Source: CAYPHY01 sp964410625 (lineage in GTDB: Bacteria; Chloroflexota; Anaerolineae; Promineifilales; Promineifilaceae). Taken from it: a stretch of DNA of 64,000 nt. The stretch lies in contig CAYPHY010000001.1 of assembly GCA_964410625.1 (NCBI GenBank), forward strand, positions 124,001 to 188,000, given 5' to 3'. The translations under genes were made by a program, and so were the position numbers. Positions 58,219-64,000 of this stretch are shown in pieces (the stretch's first letter is position 1; each line of letters opens with the position of its first letter). A model generated the notes under the pieces. That model did not search any database. It was given only the letters and a program-made list of their open reading frames with translations, and was not told where the DNA came from.

Positions 58219-58790
58219 GACGATGAAACACAATCATCGTTACCCCCATTCAGAAGGCTAATCACTTGCTCCCACACCTTGCGTTCCGTGTCGCTTCTCA
58301 CGAGTGGCTCGAACCCCAACTGTAAATACAAAGGGATCGCCGCCAACCGATCGGTTGTCGTATGAAGACGAGCTTCGCGACACCCTGCTTGCTCGGCCAC
58401 CGTAAGTACACCGATAAGCAATGCCCGTGCAAATCCCTCCCGACGCCGCTCCAGAGCCGTCGCCACCCAACGAACCCAACCACAGTGTGGAAGGTCTGGA
58501 CGTACCTGCAACGAAGCCGTCGCCATCAGCTGTCCCTCGGCCGCGACTACCAACGTCGCCCTGACCGTTTCGTCATAGAACAGCTCATGCTCAGTACCCG
58601 TTGCATCCCAATACTCACCCTCAAACGCGCGGCCCAAGAGCGCGGCCAAAGCTCTGGCCTCCTCCACTTGAGCATGCCGGACGACCAGCGGCGAAGCCAG
58701 AACCGGTATTGCCGGAACACCCAAGAGTGTCGGCCGCCGCATCGTGACGTTTACTGGCGCAGCAAGCGCATCGGATTTCTCACTCATCAT
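58212..58790 (-). CDS. GNAT-family N-acetyltransferase
   Basis: The 192-residue protein has the GNAT core: LVVRHAQVEEARALAALLGR, the acetyl-CoA loop region WVATALERRREGFARALLIG (R-x-x-x-G-x-A), and the end LHTTTDRLAAIPLYLQLGFE, typical of motif B. Substrate unknown. The start has two adjacent ATG codons (58790, 58787). Its stop codon lies in the arm of the attC-like hairpin. Codon use looks somewhat different from native genes and the ACGGCCGT word is absent. Confidence 0.88.
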   Translation of the reverse strand: MMSEKSDALAAPVNVTMRRPTLLGVPAIPVLASPLVVRHAQVEEARALAALLGRAFEGEYWDATGTEHELFYDETVRATLVVAAEGQLMATASLQVRPDLPHCGWVRWVATALERRREGFARALLIGVLTVAEQAGCREARLHTTTDRLAAIPLYLQLGFEPLVRSDTERKVWEQVISLLNGGNDDCVSSSG

Positions 58791-58956
58791 TCTGAGTTAT
58801 AATTAAAAGTAGGCGGCGAGTGGATATCATAGTTGGTCTCCAAGATAAGCAGATAGCGGATAGGAGCCACCGGCAAGAATAGCAGATTATTCTTGTCACT
58901 CCATAATTTGTGGACGAATCTATGTTTGAAAATGAAGGGGAAGGGCAAGTAGCGTT

Positions 58957-60264
58957 ATGAAGGTTGCAGTCATTGGCGGAGGCTCTACTTACACGCCGGA
59001 ATTGATCAATGGGTTCCTGGCCCGGACTGAATCGTTGCCGCTGACGGAGCTGTGGCTGATGGATATTGACGCCCGGCGGTTGGAGATTGTCGGCCGCTTT
59101 GCCCAACGAATGGTGGCGGCGCGGGGCAATCCCTTTCGCGTGGTGTTGGCGGATGACCAACGGGCGGCCGTCAGCGGTGCCTCCTATGTCTGTACCCAAT
59201 TCCGCGTCGGGCAGATGGCGGCGCGAAAGGAGGATGAGTATCTCGGCCGCCGTCACGGGCTGATCGGTCAGGAGACAACGGGCGTGGGTGGAATGGCCAA
59301 GGCGTTGCGTACCATTCCGGTCGTCCTGGATATTGCACGGGATATGGCGGAGGTCGCGCCAGGGGCGTTGCTGGTCAATTTCACCAATCCGGCGGGGTTG
59401 GTGACGGAGGCGTTGGCGCGTTATGCGCCGGAAGTGGCGGCCGTTGGCGTGTGCAATGTGCCGATCACGGCGAAGATGCAGTTGTTGGGGCTGTTGGAGG
59501 AAGTGGTCGGCCGGACAATTGAGCCGGAGCGCGTCGAGCTGCAAACGTTGGGACTCAACCATCTCTCCTGGCATCGCGGCCTGACCCTGGACGGGGAGGA
59601 GATGTGGCCGCGGGTGTTTGCGGCGTATGTGGAGCAACAGAAGGCGGCCGAGCATCCCGGTTGGGACATCGGGACGCTGGAAGCGCTGGGGATGGTTCCC
59701 AATTATTATTTACAATATTTCTATTATACCGGCCGCAAGCTGGCGGCACAGGAGCAGTGGCCGCCCTCCCGTGCGGAGGAAGTAGAGGCGATTGAAGAAG
59801 GGTTGCTGCGCGACTACGCCGACCCCAACCTGACCGAGCCACCGGCCGATTTGATGAAACGGGGCGGCGCGTATTATTCGACGGTGGCTACACAACTGCT
59901 GAATGCCCATTACAATGACATGGGGGAAATCCACATTGTCAACCGGCGGCATGAGGGCGCGGTGGCGGGCTGGCCGGCGGATTGGGTGTTGGAGATGCCC
60001 TGTCGCGTCGGCCGTGCCGGGATTGAACCGCTACCCACGGAACCATTGCCGCCGGTCAGCTTTGGCTTGTTGGCACAGGTGAAGACGTATGAGATTTTGA
60101 CGGTGGAGGCGGCCGTGCATGGCGACCGGCAGGCGGCTTATCAAGCGTTGCTGGCTCATCCGCTTGGCCCGGCGGCCGATCTAGTCCAGACGGTGTTGGA
60201 TGATCTGCTGCAAACCCATCGGGCGTATTTGCCGCAGTTTTTGGGGGTGGCTCGTGGAAAGTAG
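58957..60264 (+). CDS. Family 4 glycoside hydrolase (6-phospho-beta-glucosidase type)
   Basis: The 435-residue protein has the NAD site KVAVIGGGSTYTPELINGFL, the family marks YVCTQFRVGQMAARKEDE, NFTNPAGLVTEAL, the metal ligands Cys in GVCNVPI and His in LGLNHLSW, and NAHYNDMGEIHIVNRRHEGA. GH4 enzymes cleave glycosides by an NAD/Mn-dependent redox elimination route; the 6-phospho-beta-glucoside specificity is the usual one for this subgroup but is not proven. It is followed by a BadF/NagK-type sugar kinase gene, so the pair may act on an amino sugar disaccharide. Confidence 0.92.
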   Translation: MKVAVIGGGSTYTPELINGFLARTESLPLTELWLMDIDARRLEIVGRFAQRMVAARGNPFRVVLADDQRAAVSGASYVCTQFRVGQMAARKEDEYLGRRHGLIGQETTGVGGMAKALRTIPVVLDIARDMAEVAPGALLVNFTNPAGLVTEALARYAPEVAAVGVCNVPITAKMQLLGLLEEVVGRTIEPERVELQTLGLNHLSWHRGLTLDGEEMWPRVFAAYVEQQKAAEHPGWDIGTLEALGMVPNYYLQYFYYTGRKLAAQEQWPPSRAEEVEAIEEGLLRDYADPNLTEPPADLMKRGGAYYSTVATQLLNAHYNDMGEIHIVNRRHEGAVAGWPADWVLEMPCRVGRAGIEPLPTEPLPPVSFGLLAQVKTYEILTVEAAVHGDRQAAYQALLAHPLGPAADLVQTVLDDLLQTHRAYLPQFLGVARGK

Positions 60265-60400
60265 ACAGTGGTCAGTAAGCAGTAAGCGGTTATCGGTTAT
60301 CGGTTACCAGACCGAATACCGATTACGGGTTACCGCTTACCGCCCACTATCCACTGCCTACTGCTCACTGCTCACCGCTTGCTACTCACCACTCGGACAG
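60262..60400. repeat. Repeat family F tract
   Basis: Words cagtaagcagtaagc, ggttatcggttatcgg and their inverses (accgattacgggttacc, ccactgcctactgctc) fill the whole spacer between the glycosidase and kinase genes and can form a long hairpin. Confidence 0.75.
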
Positions 60401-60410
60401 AGACTACCCA

Positions 60411-61376
60411 ATGACCCGCTACTTCCTCGGCGTTGATGTCGGCTCATCGAAGACCCACGCGCTGATTGCCGATGAGCAAGGACGGGTGGTTGGTTTTGGC
60501 AAGAGCGGCGCGGGTAATCACGAAGTGGTTGGCTATGATGGGCTGGCTGATGCCTTAAACACGGCTGTCGGCGAAGCACTGGCGATGGCGGGAATATCGA
60601 GGGTGGATATTGCCGGGGCAGGTTTTGGCGTGGCCGGATTTGATTGGCCGTCGGAAAAGGCGGCGACGCTGGAGGCGATTGACACACTGGAATTTGATGC
60701 GCCGGTCGAGGCGGTCAATGATGCGGTCTTGGGCTTGCTGGCGGGCGCGGCCGATGGCTGGGGTGTGGCGGTGGTGGCTGGAACGGGTTGCAACTGTTGG
60801 GGGCGCGACCAGACCCACCAACGGTATGGACAGGTGACGGGGGCTTCCTTAAGGATGGGCGAGGCAGCCGGGGCGGGCGAGTTGGTGGCGAAGGCGGTGC
60901 AGGTCATCGCCCATGCCTGGACGAAGCGCGGACGGCCGACGCGCCTGACCGAAGCCTTTCTCGACTATACCGGATTGGACAGCGCCACAACGCTTTTGCA
61001 ACAGATTGCGACCGAGGAACTTTATCTACCGGCGCGGATGGCGCCGCTTGTGTTTGAGGTAGCGGCCGCGGGGGATGAAGTGGCAAACGAGATCATCCGC
61101 TGGGCTGGATGCGAATTGGGGGAACTGGTGAATGCCGTTGTGCGGCAGTTGCGTTTTGAGCGATGCGAGTTTGATATGGTGATGGTGGGGAGCTTGTTTA
61201 ATGGCGGTCCAATGCTCATCGAGCCAATGCGGCAAACGATCCAACCAGTCGCGCCGGGGGCGAGGTTGGTGCGTCTGACCGTGCCACCGGTGGTGGGGGC
61301 GGTGGTGTTGGGGATGGAGCAGGCGGGGCTGGTGGTGTCGGCCGCTATCCGCGAAACGCTCGAACGCTCCTTGTAG
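60411..61376 (+). CDS. BadF/BadG-family ATPase, N-acetylglucosamine-kinase-like
   Basis: The 321-residue ASKHA-fold protein has the phosphate 1 motif FLGVDVGSSKTHALIADE, the connect/adenosine motifs VVAGTGCNCWG and GASLRMGEAAGAGELVAKA, and an end VVGAVVLGMEQAGL. Relatives include NagK/glucosamine kinase. The position after the GH4 gene suggests that it phosphorylates the freed sugar. Its stop codon TAG lies in the left arm of a perfect 22-bp inverted repeat. Confidence 0.88.
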   Translation: MTRYFLGVDVGSSKTHALIADEQGRVVGFGKSGAGNHEVVGYDGLADALNTAVGEALAMAGISRVDIAGAGFGVAGFDWPSEKAATLEAIDTLEFDAPVEAVNDAVLGLLAGAADGWGVAVVAGTGCNCWGRDQTHQRYGQVTGASLRMGEAAGAGELVAKAVQVIAHAWTKRGRPTRLTEAFLDYTGLDSATTLLQQIATEELYLPARMAPLVFEVAAAGDEVANEIIRWAGCELGELVNAVVRQLRFERCEFDMVMVGSLFNGGPMLIEPMRQTIQPVAPGARLVRLTVPPVVGAVVLGMEQAGLVVSAAIRETLERSL

Positions 61377-61432
61377 CGACAATCCTCTGGATTGTCTGAT
61401 GACGGAAGAACAATCCAGAGGATTGTCGCTAC
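61373..61432. repeat. Repeat family I: perfect 22-bp inverted repeat
   Basis: Bases 61373-61394 are exactly inverse to 61411-61432 (stem starts GTAGCGACAATCC; loop 16 nt). It lies between the convergent kinase and ArsR genes and contains the kinase stop codon. A transcription end is probable, but no T-run follows. Confidence 0.85.
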
Positions 61433-61451
61433 GAGAGCGGCCATTTGTGTC

Positions 61452-61772
61452 CTAATCCTTTTCTTCGTTTTCGATAAATAGCTTCAGCCGCAGCAGGCGT
61501 TGGTCCCATTTGGCATTGAGTTCTTTGATCCACTCGTCCAGTTCGTCGAGTGGCTCCGGCGTTAGCGAATACCGTTTTTCACGCCCTCTTTTGTAGACGG
61601 TCACCAATCCCGCTTCTTCGAGGATGCGCAGATGCTTGAGGATGCCCTGGCGGGTGATCGGGTACTCCTCGGCGAGTTGCGTCGCCGTTCGCGGGCTGTG
61701 TTCCGCTAGATTGAGCAGCAGCTTGCGACGCATGGGATCCGCCAGCGCAGCGAAAACAGGTGCGTCAGTCAC
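61452..61772 (-). CDS. ArsR-family winged-helix repressor
   Basis: The 106-residue protein has the ArsR HTH: FAALADPMRRKLLLNLAEHS, TATQLAEEYPITRQGILKHL and the wing LVTVYKRGREKRYSLTPE. No metal-binding Cys is present, so it belongs to the group that accompanies AHSA1/SRPBCC genes. The start is GTG 61772, with GGAG 9 nt upstream. Two SRPBCC genes lie directly upstream in the same direction. Confidence 0.92.
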   Translation of the reverse strand: MTDAPVFAALADPMRRKLLLNLAEHSPRTATQLAEEYPITRQGILKHLRILEEAGLVTVYKRGREKRYSLTPEPLDELDEWIKELNAKWDQRLLRLKLFIENEEKD

Positions 61773-61789
61773 AATTTCGTACTCCGGTG

Positions 61790-61942
61790 AAAATAGTTAC
61801 GCGGATAACGCGGATAAAACGCGGATGACGCTGATTTTTAACCTGGTTATCAACCATCATCCACGTGAGCTTTCCTGAGAAGCCACGAATTGACACGAAT
61901 CTACACGAATTTGATTGGTGAAAATTCGTGCCAATTCGTGGA
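61790..61942. repeat. Repeat array A + C
   Basis: Family A (61793-61842) is followed by a family C hairpin (61882-61942, ccacgaattgacacgaat / attcgtgccaattcgtgg). Confidence 0.8.
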
Positions 61943-61944
61943 CC

Positions 61945-62391
61945 TCAATTTTCTTCCAGGTAGGCTTTGAGAGCAGCCATCACGGTGGCATATCCGGCGG
62001 CCGTGCCTTCATATTGCTTTTGGCGAATGTCTTCGGGCAAGCCTTCAAAGCCGCTTTCGCTGACCGTCACCCGTGTCCCGCCGTTTTCTTCATCCAGCAC
62101 AAAGCGGGTAAACATGGCGGTCGAGTGGTATTGGGGTTGTGGCGGCCATTGGATGGCGAACTCGCGCGGCCGATCAACAACAGCGAGCGTTGCCACCATC
62201 CAATCTTCTTCTTTCGCCAGATTGGGATCATTCTCGCTCCCAAAGCGGATGGTTGCCCCGGCTTCGACCTGGGGAATCTCCCAGTGATCTCCCCACCAAT
62301 GGCTGATCTGCTTGCCATCGGTGATCGCCTCCCAGACTCGTTCGCGGGGCGCATTGATCCAAATGGTGTATTCAACTGTCAACTTTTCCAT
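61945..62391 (-). CDS. SRPBCC/AHSA1-family protein, single domain
   Basis: The 148-residue protein has the family opening VEYTIWINAPRERVWEAITD, QISHWWGDHW, then ATIRFGSENDPN and GGTRVTVSESGFEGLPED. The helix-grip fold binds hydrophobic ligands or co-chaperones; the ArsR-AHSA1 pair is a common but poorly understood module. ATG 62391 is chosen, because the six codons upstream come from the repeat C spacer. Confidence 0.88.
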   Translation of the reverse strand: MEKLTVEYTIWINAPRERVWEAITDGKQISHWWGDHWEIPQVEAGATIRFGSENDPNLAKEEDWMVATLAVVDRPREFAIQWPPQPQYHSTAMFTRFVLDEENGGTRVTVSESGFEGLPEDIRQKQYEGTAAGYATVMAALKAYLEEN

Positions 62392-62408
62392 ATTGTTATA
62401 TCCAATCA

Positions 62409-62492
62409 ATTTTCGACACGAATGACACGAATAACACGAATATTGGGGTAATCGGTTATTATTCGTGAAATTCGTGTCATTCGTGTCAGAAA
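62409..62492. repeat. Repeat family C hairpin
   Basis: cgacacgaatgacacgaata pairs with tattcgtgaaattcgtgtca; it fills the spacer between the two SRPBCC genes. Confidence 0.75.
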
Positions 62493-62506
62493 AAGATTAT
62501 CAACTC

Positions 62507-63433
62507 CTAAAAACCGCCTGGATAGGGCAATGCTGTCCCTTCGATAGCAGCTTTCAAATTCTCCAGCATCATACCAAAGCCGAAGGCGTTCTGTTCGATG
62601 GCTGGATGGCGTGTCTCTTCCGGTTCCTGTTCGTAGCCAGTGTAGGTCAGGTGCAGTCGTGTGCCGCCGCTTTCTTCCTCCAATGTCCAGGTTGTGGTGT
62701 GGATCGCTTCTGGCGGTTCGGGGTTGGTGCGCGTGATCAGACGATAAGGGGGATCAACCAGTTCGACGATCTGGATATACATATCGCTATCTGTTTCCGG
62801 ATCGTAGACGGAAAGCTGGGTTCCCGCTTCCGTTTCGGTGGTGCGCCACTGGGTTCCTGGGGAGAACCACTGCTCGATCTGCGCCGGATCGGTGATCGCT
62901 TGCCAGACCCGTTCGCGTGGGGCGTCAATCCAGATGCTGCGTACGGTCCCGAATATTTTCTTTGATTCGCGGCGGAAACCAAACAGCGCAGAGACATACC
63001 CTTCAGGATAAGGCAGGTCTGTACCGGCGAGATAGGCTTTCAGGTTTTCCAATGCCTTCTCCCAGGCGGCGCCACTGGGGGCGAGGTGATCTTGACGGCC
63101 GTCTTCCGGCAGCGACTCAAAGCCACTCATCGTAACCGTCACTTGCGTGCCGCCTTGTGCTTCGTCAAGGGTGAAGGTATTGGCGACCAATTTGTCAGGG
63201 AAACCATAGGCGGTCACCCGGCGAGGGGATTCTATGTTTGTTTGCACCGCAACGGCCGCTTCCATCGGCCCCATGCAAACAAACAGCCGTCCCTCTCCGT
63301 CGCGCTTCATTTGTGCGCCAAGCATGGGGGGCAACAACCATTGCGCGAGGTGTTCAGGGTCGGTGATGGCTTGCCAGACCCGTTCGCGGGGGGCATCAAT
63401 CCAGATGGTACGTTCGACGGTTAATGTTTCCAT
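62507..63433 (-). CDS. Two-domain SRPBCC/AHSA1-family protein
   Basis: The 308-residue protein holds two SRPBCC domains in line: the first starts TVERTIWIDAPRERVWQAIT and the second, near residue 162, starts TVRSIWIDAPRERVWQAITD. Each ends with GGT-type strand and helix segments (GGTQVTVTMSGFESLPED; GGTRLHLTYTGYEQEPEE). The internal similarity shows duplication and fusion. GGAG 8 nt before ATG 63433 fixes the start. It is the first gene of the SRPBCC-SRPBCC-ArsR run and lies just after a dead third copy. Confidence 0.9.
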   Translation of the reverse strand: METLTVERTIWIDAPRERVWQAITDPEHLAQWLLPPMLGAQMKRDGEGRLFVCMGPMEAAVAVQTNIESPRRVTAYGFPDKLVANTFTLDEAQGGTQVTVTMSGFESLPEDGRQDHLAPSGAAWEKALENLKAYLAGTDLPYPEGYVSALFGFRRESKKIFGTVRSIWIDAPRERVWQAITDPAQIEQWFSPGTQWRTTETEAGTQLSVYDPETDSDMYIQIVELVDPPYRLITRTNPEPPEAIHTTTWTLEEESGGTRLHLTYTGYEQEPEETRHPAIEQNAFGFGMMLENLKAAIEGTALPYPGGF

Positions 63434-63454
63434 GTTTAGTGTCTCCTTGTTCAA

Positions 63455-63507
63455 TCGTTATGCGGATCTCGCGGACAATACGCTGATGACGCGGATTTTT
63501 GTTTTGA
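63455..63507. repeat. Repeat family A
   Basis: Words atgcggatctcgcgg and cgctgatgacgcggat fill the spacer between the two-domain SRPBCC gene and the dead SRPBCC fragment. Confidence 0.65.
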
Positions 63508-63596
63508 TCAATGTTGTTCCGATTCGGTGACTGCTTGCCACACTCGTTCGGGTGGGGCGGCAATCAAATGCTGCATTCGACGACTAAATCTTCTAT
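63508..63596 (-). pseudogene. Dead fragment of a third SRPBCC/AHSA1 gene
   Basis: On the minus strand, ATA-GAA-GAT-TTA-GTC-GTC-GAA aligns with the start of the neighbour (ATG-GAA-ACA-TTA-ACC-GTC-GAA), giving EDLVVECSI then a stop. The shifted frame gives HLIAAPPERVWQAVTESEQH against IDAPRERVWQAITDPEHL. The ATG has become ATA, the frame is shifted and the rest of the gene is gone. Confidence 0.75.
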
Positions 63597-63941
63597 GTTG
63601 ATTCTGTCTCCTATGTGCAACCGTTCAGTTGCAAATAGAGTAGCAGAAAATTTGTTCTATGTCAACAACAAAGAATGGTCAAAATCAATAAAAATTGTAG
63701 TGGATACTTGAAACATTGACATTGTAAGAAGCTATGAAAGAAACATCAATTACTATAATATTGAAGCATAGTTCATAATTTCGTTCAGCCAGCAGTATCA
63801 ATCTCAGTTCCTCAGTTTCGTACATATTTACTGTCTAGGACTTCTGCTGAAATAAACAGAATAGTGCCAGATACATGGTGATGACGAACTGCACATATGC
63901 TTCATATGTATTTACGGGTATTTTTGTAAGGGAGTATCTAA
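63597..63941. other. AT-rich gap with no recognised gene
   Basis: The sequence is AT-rich and free of the dispersed repeats. It holds a perfect TTGACA (63716-63721) and a perfect TATAAT (63754-63759), but they are 32 nt apart and do not form one promoter. GGGAG stands 8 nt before the ATG at 63942. Confidence 0.4.
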
Positions 63942-64000
63942 ATGAAGATTGTTAATATGGTTTTGAATTATATAAGACGGTTTGGTCAATGGTGGCTACA
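63942..64000 (+). CDS. Start of a gene cut by the window end
   Basis: ATG 63942, with GGGAG upstream, opens MKIVNMVLNYIRRFGQWWL and runs off the window. Nineteen residues are too few to name a family; the amphipathic, Trp-containing start could precede a membrane segment. Confidence 0.5.
   Translation, partial: MKIVNMVLNYIRRFGQWWL

Noticed and set aside
63716..63759. TTGACA and TATAAT before the last gene
   Set aside because: They are 32 nt apart, far outside usable promoter spacing.

Overview
The window looks like a chromosome segment from an uncultured, moderately GC-rich filamentous-type Chloroflexota (Anaerolineae/Caldilineae-like). The sequence-level reasons are the protein repertoire: a NACHT protein with a membrane-embedded tail, a kinase/formylglycine-enzyme-like fusion, a double cyclase-ATPase-TPR protein, very long secreted FG-GAP and BACON-type proteins, and paired phytoene-dehydrogenase-like oxidoreductases. 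The octamer palindrome ACGGCCGT is also strikingly iterated in native genes. The taxon is an inference; there is no rRNA or marker gene to settle it. I saw no tRNA, rRNA or CRISPR array.

Region by region: 1-5.0 kb holds a coupled signalling cluster (end of a NACHT ATPase, Nudix hydrolase, pseudokinase-FGE fusion) and an amidase. 5.1-7.5 kb is an AT-richer island with a membrane protein, a BrnT/BrnA toxin-antitoxin pair and a Fic protein with a palindromic operator. 7.5-25 kb holds two giant secreted proteins with metallopeptidase-like sites, a ThuA protein, an Rnk-like GreA/B factor, a DAO-family oxidoreductase, a PD-(D/E)XK-like protein, a decayed vapC toxin gene and the 1313-residue regulator. 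25-47 kb is a large catabolic region: ATP-grasp enzyme, two FAD oxidoreductases, two GcvT-family proteins (one DmdA-like), a methyltransferase, an MFS exporter, acyl-CoA dehydrogenase, ADP-forming acyl-CoA synthetase, class III aminotransferase, an Lrp regulator and a complete polyamine/betaine-type ABC transporter. 47.6-52.4 kb is the clearest pathway: gamma-butyrobetaine dioxygenase, BKACE enzyme, L-carnitine dehydrogenase and a hotdog thioesterase in one leftward operon, facing an IclR regulator. Together they predict gamma-butyrobetaine -> carnitine -> 3-dehydrocarnitine -> betainyl-CoA -> glycine betaine, and the upstream GcvT/DmdA-like and FAD proteins are plausible demethylation steps.

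54.3-57.4 kb holds the most system-like candidate: a 64-residue helical protein overlapping a Rad50-like ATPase with a zinc hook and a duplicated C-terminal module that ends in zinc ribbons and carries one HEPN-type R-x5-H motif. This resembles RloC/ABC-type defence logic in a different architecture. 57.5-58.8 kb has a DHFR-fold gene and a GNAT gene meeting at an attC-like hairpin. 58.9-61.4 kb is sugar catabolism (GH4 glycosidase, BadF/NagK-type kinase). 61.4-63.6 kb has an ArsR regulator with AHSA1/SRPBCC genes and a decayed third copy. The last gene runs off the window.

Intergenic space is dominated by at least ten families of palindromic repeats, here lettered A-L: A = cgcgga/tgcgta arrays; B = acggat-aaataaac hairpins; C = acacgaat hairpins; D = gagattggagact purine tracts; F = tatcggt/cagtaag tracts; G = gaaacccggtttc; H = gggttgtttaccc; I = a 22-bp perfect arm pair; J = ggagcagggg; K = caattgac; L = ccacggat. 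They also supply stop codons and in-frame inserts to genes. Two copies of a roughly 146-bp MITE-like element carry 5-bp target duplications.
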